Source: Opisthorchis felineus
Lineage: Eukaryota > Platyhelminthes > Trematoda > Opisthorchiida > Opisthorchiidae
Assembly: GCA_004794785.1 (NCBI GenBank)
Contig: SJOL01007044.1
Coordinates: 932,668-996,667, forward strand
Reading direction: 5' to 3'
Length of the DNA stretch: 64,000 bases
Under the pieces are notes generated by a model that saw only the letters and a program-made list of their open reading frames with translations, had not been told where the DNA came from and searched no databases. A program made the translations under genes and the position numbers. Of this stretch, positions 49,001 to 60,812 are shown piece after piece. How positions within the stretch are numbered: position 1 is the stretch's first letter; every line of letters starts with the position of its first letter.

Positions 49001-52000
49001 ACAAGAACACTATTGACCAATTTTGCTCACGCATATACGTGCAGAGGTTGAGCACACCTATAGGTTTACTAGTTTGGTGTCGTTCGCTTCTTGCAAGCTG
49101 CCTGTCAATGGATCGTTTTCGTTCGTGTACCCAGACCCGCTGAATCACGAAATGTGCCTCATTAATCTCTGTGACCCACATCCATCCAGCGCAAGAATTA
49201 CCCATGGTCTGAGATCAAAATAAGGGTTTCTAAAACGTATCTGTGGTGAGCATCTATGTCGCAGTTTCAGTCTCTCCCGATCTCGAAAATAATTCTCCAG
49301 CCGTTCATGAAGCAAACATTTTATGACTTCAGTGCAATATCATGCGCACAAAATGGATGTTTCTACGTAGGTGTTTGCGGAAAAAGACGCTTTTTATTCC
49401 GTATACGCTTATGTACGCTTATGATCCTCCGCAGACATTAAGGATAGGACTGACCAAGGACTCAGAAATAACGCCCCAATGCCGCCTATGTTCCCCTGTC
49501 GTATAGGAGTGCAGATATTACGATAGCACCGTAAATTGCGACGCCCTGTCTACTTGTAGATGATGTTCGTTCCTAATGCGTACTTGGGATCTCACAAATG
49601 CGGTAGTAGCCCTCGATATCCTCGAATTCAACTCCCTGGGAAACATCTGTCGAGATAAAACAAGCTTGTTCAGTGAGCTATTCCAGTGCCATCAATCCCT
49701 GTCATTGGTACACCTTATTGATTCTCAAGAGTACATTTATACAACCCAGCGCCTTATAAATATTCATATCCAGGTCAAAACTGGACGCTGCTGACGTCCT
49801 TGTTGTCATCAGACGTAGCAATTCCGCTTCGAAATACACAAGTAAAGCACATCCCTTAGAAAAATGCAACATAAAAGCCGTCGTTTCACGCAGTTTTCTT
49901 TTCACCTAGAAGTTTCACAGTAAGTAACCTTCTAGGTAATACCGAATAGCTGCACCAGGTTCTGCAATTCAAAATGTCAACTTCTGGAGTTATCCACTAG
50001 GTAAATACATTTTGCGTCATAGCATCATCTCAATCCATTCCCGTGTCAATGTTAAAATCTGCTCGTTTTGCTCCAAAATCCCAAATAATTGCCTTCAGCA
50101 TTAAGTAAAATATTTGTAACGAGTAGAAAATGAGTTTGGACAAAGAATGATCGACATTTCTGCCCTCTTCACTGAAGCAAAGGCATTGTGGATTTAACGA
50201 ATAGGACGTGACGTGTCAGTGCGTTTGCGACACCGCTCTTCTATGACGTCTACTGATAAAACTAAGTTACTGACAATCAGTTCGTTCTGAATTCCATAGA
50301 ATTTCCCCGAAATACAACTAAGCAAAAAGGTCTTCTTTTCCAAACCTAAAATAGTTATAATCTCGAAGGAAAAAATGCCACTAGATGCGTTCTACTATGA
50401 GTAATCTTGCTCCGCTCATACGCCAACATCGCGATTTTAGTGTACCACGCAGAGCTTATCGTTTGCTACCAAAATTTGCGGCAACTTTGTGTCTGCTCTT
50501 TAACAAAACTAACTCACTTTATGCAAATCGCTTTTGAATATTAATTAAGATTGGATACTGAATCATTCGTTGCAATAAAAAGGGTACGGGTTGACACGTA
50601 ATTCAAAGTTGACAGAAACGTGCGACCATATGTTCCTGGGGGGGGGGCAAACGACAATTCCTAATCTCGCCCAATTCTGTTCACAAATGATAAACGTTTG
50701 CAGTCTGAACTGGATTCACTCAAAAAATTTCAATTACTACGTCTAAAAGAGAAAATAAATTTAGATTATTTCACAGCTAATCAGACGTGTAATTGTTTCT
50801 TGTCCCATTTTCAATGCTCGCTTATCCCACCTGTCTACGGTAAATATAAAAAAGTTGTATTATTGTTAATGACGAAAAAAGCCAAAATAAGAATGGATCT
50901 CTGCCTCATTTTTCGTGCCCTACGAAACTTTTCCATGATAGTTTCCGACTATACATTGACCTGTCAAACTGGAGAATATTCTCCCAACTGCCAGATGCAC
51001 TGTCATAGAGGCATGTGATTCTCTGGTTTGACAACTGTCGCAATTTTTGCTGCGCACATGAACACACTGGAGAAAAGACCTTTGCTACCGGTACGACTAA
51101 CCAAACAGTCGATCACCGTTGATCGAAACGAGCATAACGGCATTTATTTTGGACAGCTATTGGAACCCAAAATTCAGACAGTTCAGTTTAGGGAAAGCTT
51201 GAAGCCTACTGGCTAGATGCGTATGTGCGTGTTGCTATGCCTTGTGACGAAATTTCTCATCACAAATGTATCCGTATGACAGTTGACAGTTTCCAGAGTG
51301 AGTGTCACTCACATCAGTGTTTAGCGCACATAAATTCAGTTGGTTTCTAAGCTCTGTCTGGTGAGGCGTATCTGCCACAAAGCGAGAAGTAACCGGGTTA
51401 GTTTCCCGTAAACACCATCCAAGTTACCCGACGGATAGTTTGTCAGTAGAATGATAGTACTCACAAAAAGATCTACTTTGAAGGACCAGCACTCTTTAAT
51501 TTCCTTCATCTTTTGATGTTCAACAAGCGACAAACGATCAATCTGGCTGTTTTTGTATATCATACAGCTCAATCGCGATCGATCATTTATAAGCAGGGGT
51601 TTTCGGTTAGACTGAAACCCCATCTAATCTATATGCAATTTAGATGAAAATAATTTGATAAATACAAGAAGATAGTGATTGTTTAGTGAAGTTTTTGGTG
51701 TGCTTTGCGCAAAATGCTACGCGGCAAATTTAGGAAGGTTGGACTAGAGTTTACGCAGCGTTGCAGCATGTATATATGTTGAGTCCAGTCAGTAAAAGAC
51801 AATCTGGGTCAAAATGAGCTGTGTTGATCGCATCAAGTTCCATAGTGAACCTAGATTGTGTAATTGTGAGCCAGAAGACGAATTTCAGCAAAATATCGAT
51901 TAACGGTAGGAATAAAATTGTCATCAAGTAACTGCCAGCCGAAAAAAATAAGCTACAGAGAACCAACTGTTTGATTTAAACTGAACTTCAGGGACAATTC

Positions 52001-54556
52001 TTGGCTTCAAAACGGACAAGATTGGTGGTGGACCGAATAATAGTTTCCAACAAATTATTATGTACTGTCACACCAAGAAGTGCACTTTGATGTGTTGAAA
52101 AAGGTTCCTAGTAGTGAAGGTTGAGACTATCTTCACGTAATACCTCCTCCACCTGGAACCCTTTAAATGGTTTCCTGTTAACATCACTGTAAGCTGTAAA
52201 CTGCAAAATGCAACCAATAAACACTCAACAACTGGGCCCATCTTTTGGGCCCCAGGGAAAGTGCAATCGGTAGTCAGCCATCCAAGGGCTTTCACCAAAT
52301 ATTATGTACAGTGTCACCGAAGAATAATGTGTGACTTTATTCACAGGACGCTCATAATTACAAAGCAGATGTGAGAACCTAAAGAAGTGACTCCATTTGC
52401 ACTCCGTTATATCTAAAGCTTGTCACCATAGTACAGCAAGGCAAACTATCTAATTGTTCACAATACCATGTATCAAACAAAAATGGTTGCACATCAGATC
52501 GACCTCCGTAGCCAACTGATTTCGAAGTAGAACCCAGCTGAACGAGCCAGATAATTTCTAATAGGGGCAACAAGTCTCACGTAGCTGATTGATTTTTGTC
52601 CGACCATATCGTTAGTGGCAACACCCAGTAAGAAACCCTGATCACAGCTAGGACTGGCCACTGTTTCGGAAAATGTCTGACTAATTCGAAACAGGCGTAA
52701 TCAACAAGCGATATTTTAACAAACTGTGCGCAGTGGTTAGGTGCTTGGAGCAGTGCACGCCTTTGTAAAATTTAGGATCATTAACTATTAGCCAGTTTTT
52801 AACCGTGTGCCGTTCCAAGTTCACTGCAAGAGGTTAATCCACCCTGATGTCTTGCCGACCGAAATAAAACGTACGAAATCTAGTGAACCATATAGAAGAC
52901 CTTATGAGGGCGTTTTGGCCTCTCTTGAGGAGATTTTGCTTCACATTTTAGTTGACAGAGGACGCTAGTTTTTTATCTACGGAAGTGCCCTCCTCTTTTA
53001 AAGATCTCTTGGAGGGCTAAACCAGCAATTGGAAAATTACGTCACAATCATTCGTTTAGGCGTTTCTTACAGTTGTAATCAGGAAAAAAAATTACTATTA
53101 GCAGCATGATTGTTGTTACTTGGTTCTAAAAAACCTGAGCTAATACCTGGGACCGTAGAAAAGTTGTCAACACTGCACAAAACACCACCAGATGACTTCG
53201 TTTGTTTGCCTTAATCCGTAGACGATTTGAAGAGAACTTTGACTCACAAATGCCCGTCGGCACAGGTGAACGTTACTGTCGTCTTTTGATAGGGTCTACA
53301 TAGGAAACAGCCCAATTTTTCCATTTCATTTCTCACATTAGCCAAGTACTAAGGAAAATACAAGTAAAATTGACAGGAGCAGAAGGAGCTTTTAGTTTTA
53401 TGGCATAAAGCTTCTCCGTCCGTGACACTAAAAACACAGTCAATGAACAAAGAATGTGAGCCTCTGAATCCATTGCTGAATTGAACTAGGCATGCGACAG
53501 CGTCTGCTTTGGAGCAACAGAGGTGATGTACAGCGCGGTGGAAATCTTGGTTCAACCAAGTACTTCCATGGATTCAAAACACTGCAGAAGGACGGGGTTA
53601 ACGGTGATCTCCTTCCATGCAGGTTTTATCTTAGCCACGCACCAACAGTCGGGTAATTTTTCACTGAAACGCACTAAATCGCCGGGACTATCGGCAGACT
53701 TTTCTGCAACGAAGGAATAGATTTTGAAGAGCACGGGCTTTGCTCATACTTGTGCACTTCCTCGTACACTTTTAGTGCTATGCTGATCATGACAACACAA
53801 ACAGTGCTACTTCGTAACAGGATAGGGGGCAGGATTGGCCTAAACGTCACATTTGGGTTGATGACATAAAGGCTTGATGATAACCACTTTGGCAGTTTGT
53901 CGAACATCTACCTCAAGGCCCACCACATTTCAAAGGAGCCTTTATACCAAGACCAATATCAACGCAAATCTTATCGGGGACTTCGGTTTTTCACCTCACA
54001 GAAGTGCCCACACCCACGCATATCCTCTTTTTTGACGGCATTTTTCTCCAGCTCAGCTATTCAGAAAGCGAATGGACAAAAAGTGTCACTTATAATGTGA
54101 ATGCACCCAACCAAGCAAAATAGGTTAAAACAAAAGGTGTTATTATCGATCAGTAGGTAACAAAAAGGTGAAAGTAACATAGAACTAATAGATTAACGAT
54201 AGAGACCACTTCGTCAGGTAGCATAATGGTATCCAGCAAAAAGCACGTTCTCTTCAGCTTGTGTGAATTTCTTCGCGTGTTAGACCATATCTTTCTTCTT
54301 GGGGTGCACCCTCCTCGGATGAGCAGACTCAAACGACGGTGATCAGCGTTGGAAGCTAAAGCCGCCGGTGACTAGAGAATACTTGTTACTTTATAGACCA
54401 AAATAACCTCCTATCTGAATAAAAAGCTTCAGCTTTAACCACTGACCAACCGATTCAATCAATATGAAAGTTCGTGCTCAAGCGCATCTTATTTCATCTA
54501 TTGAATGTTTGCGATATATTGCTTTCCAACCAGTCACATTTCAATCTTACTTGAAG
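43054..54556 (+). other. Intron 2 of the protocadherin gene (11.5 kb)
   Basis: The intron runs from GTAAGG to TTGAAG and is phase 0. It joins DGYRFK to VIATDHGSP, the expected continuation of a cadherin repeat. Inside it I recognise no transposon. Small plus-strand frames at 43600-43866 and 44271-44543 and a 106-codon frame at 50698-51018 look protein-like in composition but match nothing I know. A run of ten G residues lies at 50638-50647. Confidence 0.85.
50638..50647. repeat. G10 homopolymer
   Basis: Ten consecutive G residues in AT-rich intronic sequence. The length may be unreliable because homopolymers are prone to sequencing error. Confidence 0.9.
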
Positions 54557-54805
54557 GTTATTGCAACCGATCATGGTTCACCGAAACGCCTGAGTGCTAC
54601 CACGGATGTCCGGGTGATAATTGATGACCTGAACGACTGTACCCCCGTGTTCACACATAATCAATACAACTTCACAATCGTCGAGGACTATGCACAGAAT
54701 TTCACCGGGGAACGCATGATAGGAACAGTGAAAGCCACAGACTGTGATATTGGAGAGAATGCTGAAGTGGCATACACAATACTGGACCCCGGATTACCGT
54801 TTTCG
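54557..54805 (+). CDS. Protocadherin-like protein, exon 3 (end of EC5, start of EC6)
   Basis: This exon adds 83 codons (residues 641-723). VIATDHGSPKR and DDLNDCTP close EC5, with the usual DxNDNxP box altered to DLNDCTP but its aspartates kept. NQYNFTIVED opens EC6, followed by ATDCDIGENAEVAYTI, where the glycine of the usual NG pair is replaced by alanine. The acceptor is TTGAAG at 54551-54556, after a T/C-rich stretch, and the donor is GTAAGT at 54806. Both are phase 0. The exon stops inside EC6, so more exons are required. Transmembrane and cytoplasmic parts are not in this window. Confidence 0.92.
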
Positions 54806-55491
54806 GTAAGTTGCACACTGCGCACTAGGAGGCTTTCAATTTGTGGTTGGAAAATTGGAAACACAATTATGTCATTTCGAAAGCCGTGGTTACACTCAGC
54901 TTTTTTACAGATCGGTACTACGCTCTCAGCAACCCTTAAATTGAGTCAAAACATGACCTACTAAAGTCATCTTTGTCCCCCACTCGAAACTGTGAAAATA
55001 CCATAAAAGGCAGACTGAATGCCATAGCGCTGGTGAAGAAACTCCACAAAAATTGAAAAATCCAGAGTAGACCCAGCTCCACTGGCTCTGTTTCTTGAGC
55101 TGACTTCCAGTGTATGATGCATTCCAATGCTACTTCGATCAAAACGTCAGCAACCTGAACCCGTATCTGTAGAACTATCACCAGATCTATGATGAGCTTC
55201 CTATCCTTCTGTCAAATACACTTAATCTTGTTTAGTATGTGTATTGTTTTGGGCCTGTTATTTAAATCAGTTACCCAATGACATTGACAGTCCTTTAGGT
55301 TTCGGATGGTGTGTAGGACATCAATCCATTGCTAGCAGGAGTAGTAGTAGGCAACGGGTTATAATCGTAAAATTACTGGTATTTATTTATTACTGACGTT
55401 GATTTAGTGACTTCGTAACGGAAATAAGTGAACAAAGGAGTGGGGAGCACCCTGCTGAGTCATGTAAGGTTTATTCCAATTCCTAGTTGAC

Positions 55492-55935
55492 TTGGCACAT
55501 AAAAGCGTGACAGGTATGGGCGCAAGGGACGGATCATCGGGTGTTTTACTGATGTTTTTACCAGCTTCTCCGACATTCCGTATTATTTGGGCACGTATTC
55601 CCTTATCATTGATAATGGCTTGGGAATCGAAGAGGTTTCACAAAACGATGGGCCTTGGGACTCCAACTGATTTAGCTATATCCCCCTTGTAAATCTTACC
55701 AAAATGTTTTCAGCCACCAGGGTCTGGAAGCCCTTGCAATATAACGTGTTTGCCTACCGTAAGCAGGTTTTTCAGTCTTAACGAAATAATCTTATCATCT
55801 GCAACTTCTGACAATCCCAACCCGTCTTTAGCCAGTTTCTTCTGCTGGATTCCTGTGGATAGACGGATTGTTTATGAGTCTGATCGGTGTAGACACTTAC
55901 TGTCTCCAGCCAAATTTTCACTGCCACAATTCTGA
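55492..55935. other. Unidentified few-stop region, possible decayed coding sequence
   Basis: The plus strand reads 148 codons in one frame with a single internal stop near 55690. The minus strand also reads about 140 codons with three stops, with plausible peptides such as LGLSEVADDKIISLRLKNLL and DIAKSVGVPRPIV. Both readings are unusually open for this AT-rich intron. I cannot assign either to a family. It may be a fossil of an element or of a captured coding sequence. Confidence 0.3.
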
Positions 55936-56142
55936 TCACTTAGAACATTTTAGAAAGCACCAATTATTTACTTTGGAGCGAATTCATGAAATTCCATTCT
56001 AATGACCTTGATACTACTACGGTAGCAAGTGAACAATAGCCAAAGATATAATGTGTACGCTTGGCGGGTGTCAATACTTCCAGAAGTCGACGCCACTTGA
56101 CAGCTTACATATCCATCTATCTTCCTATATGTCTGGCTGGCT

Positions 56143-56160
56143 GTCCGTCCGTCCGTCCGT
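56143..56160. repeat. (GTCC)n short tandem repeat
   Basis: About four and a half units of GTCC, next to related CTGG and TCTAGCTA repeats. Confidence 0.9.
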
Positions 56161-59100
56161 ATGTCTAGCTACATATCTAGCTAATTAACTTGAAAGTTTG
56201 TCGCTTGCCAACTCAACGAAGACAGCTAAACACAAAAAGATCGACATGTTTTTTTCCAAGGTGCCTGTACCCAATAAGTGTCTAAAAGCGTACTCAACGG
56301 GTCACGTTTGGGCGTTTAGCCTACAAGTCGTTCTTTCGTACAACCTGTCGGTTGCAACCTTGGTGGGGACACGGAATGCAACCTCTGTACGTTTAAGGTG
56401 GGTTGAGGCAGATGTGTCTGACTGGGACAAGTGCCTTAGCTGCGGTTCATGTGACTGAAGAATTCTTGTTGCTATAGCCCACCTAAGTCTAAATTAGATA
56501 GAATTCTTGACAAGACTAATTTCAGCTAGTAACCGTGGGATCGCGAATTGTGCCCCCAAAGTTTCGTAAGAAGTGTGCTGCCGATCCTTCCTTTCTGGGA
56601 TGAAAAGAGCCACACACTGCTTCGCGAAAATACGGCACAGATCACTTACACATGCATAATGAAATCTTACTAGTTTGTTAGAATTTCAATAACACTACAT
56701 TGCATCCAAACAGTGGGCAGACTTTCTATTCTCACTTTGGTTAGAGTAATGAGAGCGACAGATGCTCGTACCAAAAAAGCTCCACGGTATAATGAGGATA
56801 CAAACACTTCAAATAACCTCCCCAGAATTGAGGTTCATAGTATGAAACTTTGTGATCATTTATTCTGTCATGAAGAGTGCTTTCTTGATCAGGGGGCACC
56901 AGGCAACTCTAAGATGATAAACGTTCAGCGAAAAGGCAGCAGAGTAAAAAGGCGAACACCGCATGCAGAATGTGGGTCGAGACAAATGTACCAATAAACT
57001 AATAAACAGTAATAAAGAACCCAAACGGCCTTGCTCTCTTTTGGTCGGTATGTGCAGGATAATACTGATAATAATAAAGTCGCCCGGTAGATCTATATAT
57101 AAAAGACTCACGAAAAACAAACGGGAATCAGTTTGGAATCACTTTGGAACGTGAGGCTAGACTAGATCCTTACGGAATCTAGGAGCATACGCGCAGGAAA
57201 GTTCAAAAATGATTTGTTTATAGCCAGGCAACTGTAGGTGAGAATTCGTTGATGCATCAGTTTCAGCAAGGTAACAAAGTTTAACCTAAAACACTACAGC
57301 TTGAATTCGTCTTCGGATTTCCCCCTTAATCTTTACCTACTTCGTTTTCTGGCGCGTCCTTTGCATTATCCTACCCCCTCTCCCTGAATTTCGAAATTAT
57401 TTATCTGATGTTTGATCAAGATTATCTAAGGAAAAATTATGGGAATTAAGTTGCACCTACTGAACCTTGGCTAATTTGAATTTCTTGTGATTACACTGTG
57501 GATTCTTTTCAACGGATGCAGCTTATCAGTACTATTATTGTTGTTAGTCCCTGGTGAATTAGACAATGTTTTGACGTAACTTCAGTGTTTTTTGTACACT
57601 TTACTCTATCAATAACACTTTTTTTTACTAACTGTGACTTGTTTCGACTAAACTGTGACTGATTTGGCTCACTTCTACTGTAGTAACGCATAATCGGGCC
57701 ACTTTTATAGCATAACATTTAGAAAAACTAAACCGCTGTAGTGAGAACAGCAGGATTACAAAAACGACTGCCAACGGTGCCAATAACTGGGTTAAGAGCC
57801 ATTAATGTTGTGCGCTGCGTGGTACTAAAAGCTGTCCGGGAATTAATAACTTACACACCGTTCATTTAACTGTGATTAAAATTTACTTTTACTCTGCAGT
57901 AAGAATGTAACTCCAAACGGAGTCATTTGCTTTTTAAATATGACTGTGATAAGTAATTTTTGTTTATTCAGGTATGTTTTTCTAGTAAAAACTAAATGAA
58001 GATATTCAACTGATTCTTTTAAAGTGAGAAGGAATCAGGCTACTTCTGGAAAATCCATCACGTTTCAAACAATTTGCGTAGCTTACATTTGGTTGACTTA
58101 AGCAGACAGACCTACATTGCTTTGCATAAAATAACAGTATTCGCGCCTAAGCGTTAGTATTAGACCATATTGCCCCACCTACAATTCACTTGTCCATCAC
58201 ATATAATTATGCTTCGGCTAACCCTACCGGTAGACAAGCAGGTGCAACGTTTCAGCAGAGTTTAGGGCGGAACTACTTCTTCTAAGGTGAACACGTTTTG
58301 GCTTGATTGATGTAGAATACTGTTTGGTGACTGGCTGAATAATCGCTCAGTTTGGGATGATTTTGTTCAGCCAAGCAACGTATGCACCGGTTTTATCGTG
58401 ACTTGGTGTAATCGGCCTATTGTAGTTAGCAACTGCTTTTTAAAAATACACTTTAGATAAATGTCAAACTGGCCTAGACACAATAAATCAAATTTGGGTA
58501 TGATTTCCTTTTAACGAGGAATCGTGCCATAGTTAGCCTAACAAACGTTTTGCTGGGGCAAACATTATCCACAGCATTTAGTGGCCGGAAGATGATATGC
58601 CACTGGAAAAGTATCGGCCAATCGGAATGCTGAAGCAACTAGCGTCTTTACAATAGCAAAGAGAGAAAAAACTGGTTTATCCCTCTTTTTAAGAACAGAA
58701 TATAAAAATTAGCCTTTGGAAGCGGCTTATGATTTAAAAAAAACTACCAGTGTGCTTTAAGAACGAGATGGTGATAATTTTAGAGTTATTTCCTACTGAA
58801 AATGTTAGTGATTATACAACCAAAATCATTTAGTGTTATTGATCGCCTTTAATGTCACAAAATTTTCAGGATTTTGCAGCTTTTTAATGACGTTTTTGAC
58901 AAACGTTGTACCAAAATTATCCATATAATCTGTTAGCTTCATACGGCAAAATATAAGTTGGTCGTTTGCATCTCCAGGATTATCTGTAGCAGAAGATAAC
59001 CGTGTACAATGTCTGTTTGTTCCTCATTAGTTGAAATGGTTTAAAGTTGAAATGGTTTTCAAAGCAGCTTTGCACGCATTACTTACGTGACACCATCGAG

Positions 59101-59739
59101 GTTACGATTTGGTTGTAAGTTAATGTGCTTCTTTGATGTCGCCCCCTCATTCTACCAACGTTTCCTTGTTTGAAGAGATTTTTTCTGTCTGAGATGTTAT
59201 CCGACAATCACACAAAATTTTCGCCAATACCCGAGGATCTCTGGGAAAACAATTTTTACGATGCATTTTCAGTAGCTAGTATTTATTTGACGAGACCATA
59301 TAAAGACAAAGAGGTAGAGTGGCGGTGCGGTTGCTACTCAGTCTCATTTTAACTGGCTTAATTGCAACCAAGATGAGATACAATCTTTTGAGTCACTCGG
59401 TTATACAGTTAGCAGTTTACCTTAGACATGGTAACTAACGTTCTATCATCGATGAGTCTTATAACCCAACTGAATGGATCCGTAAAATTCCAAACTCAAT
59501 GGAGATTCTGTCTAGTTAGTTAAGCTAATCCGTGCTGAAAAGCCGAGAAACATTGTACAGATGTTTTCTTCTTATTGGGAATCATCAGTAGTGAGCATCT
59601 CGCAAGACTCCTTAAAGTTTTCAAGGTGCAAACTTTTGGTTCTTAGTTTGAACACTCAGTCATTTGGCCGCGGGCGGCTGATCAGTATTGTGACCAACAC
59701 GCTCTATTCTGTCGAAGTGCTAGCTGACCACACTGCTTA

Positions 59740-59825
59740 CCAGCCGCTCTTGGCCGAACGGCTAGGTGCTCAAATTACTAAAAGAAAAGTCGTGGGTTCA
59801 AGATTTTCTGGATTTTCTTTATAAG
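59740..59825 (+). mobile_element. tRNA-like SINE head or tRNA pseudogene
   Basis: TGGCCGAACGG (59751-59761) matches the A-box consensus, and GGTTCAAGAT (59795-59804) matches the B box except at its last position. The sequence between them (GGTGCTCAAATTACT) aligns with the SINE head at 27.77 kb (GGTGTCCAAACTACT). No hammerhead follows. It does not fold into a convincing complete tRNA cloverleaf, so I read it as a diverged copy of the same SINE head rather than a working tRNA gene. Confidence 0.55.
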
Positions 59826-60792
59826 AGTGAAAAAAGTAAATCACATTCGTTGGCGTCGAACGCTGCAGCCCGTGAGTAAAAACTCTATGTCTGATTAAAA
59901 CTTATTGTACGAAGTTCTCTCAGCCATCGTATACTGAATTCAGACACATACGTTTTAGCATTTCTCTAATGAATCTATTCACTGAAAGATGTGTTTAGTT
60001 CATTAATTTAAACAAGAATTTACAAGATTTGTGCGTTCGTTGGACGTCCTTAGTTCAAAAAAGATGGTCTTATTATGAGACACACAGGTGCAAGCCAAAA
60101 TACAAAATGTGAGGACTCAGCCAACAAACACAAGAGTATTTGCCCGCCAGCGAGTGAGAGACAACGTTTAGCAGAAACGTTAAACCGACTGTTCTGGATG
60201 CTGTTTGCTGTCACAATGTTTACTGTCAATTGCACTTTGAAGTTATTGTTTCCAAATCGATGATGTGCGCTGCATTTTGTGGCTATTAGTTCGAATGCAG
60301 ATGGGAATCTAGCCATGTAGTTTCTGCGAATCTACTTTCAAGTGACTTTGAGCCATGCAGCACAGATTCCCATGCTTTGTTACTTTTTATGTCCATATCA
60401 GTTGCTCAGGATGAAGCAGCCATTTAGCACAAGGCATTTAACGGAAATGATATTGATTGCAACCATCGAACCACGTAAAATACACTGGATACTCCAGATC
60501 TCAGTGGGGTATTTGTCATCTATACAAGTGGGTTTTGTAAGTAAATCCTTAATAGCAATAGGCGCAGCAGCAACGGAAACGGTGTGTGAGGCACCGAACG
60601 ACCAGTAAGTAGAAGAACGTTGACGTAGTCACCAGTCGTGTCGAAAAGTGGCGCTTGGATACACTAGACTTCAAATGAAAGCGCTTTTGAGCGTCTCACA
60701 AGGAAGCAATTTCGCTAAAGATATCTGCCGATTGCCTTCAAAGGTTCCTCCGAAAACCACTACTGTCTGTCGACCACAATTAGCCTCTTGAA

Positions 60793-60812
60793 ATCATCAT
60801 CATCATCATCAT
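60793..60812. repeat. (ATC)n trinucleotide repeat
   Basis: Between six and seven units of ATC in non-coding sequence. Confidence 0.95.

Noticed and set aside
50698..51018. 106-codon frame with a cysteine-rich end suggesting an EGF-like module
   Set aside because: The cysteine spacing does not make a full EGF repeat, and there are no convincing splice sites to join it to the cadherin gene.
59740..59825. Functional tRNA gene
   Set aside because: The B box is imperfect and acceptor and anticodon arms do not pair convincingly. It aligns better with the SINE head at 27.8 kb.
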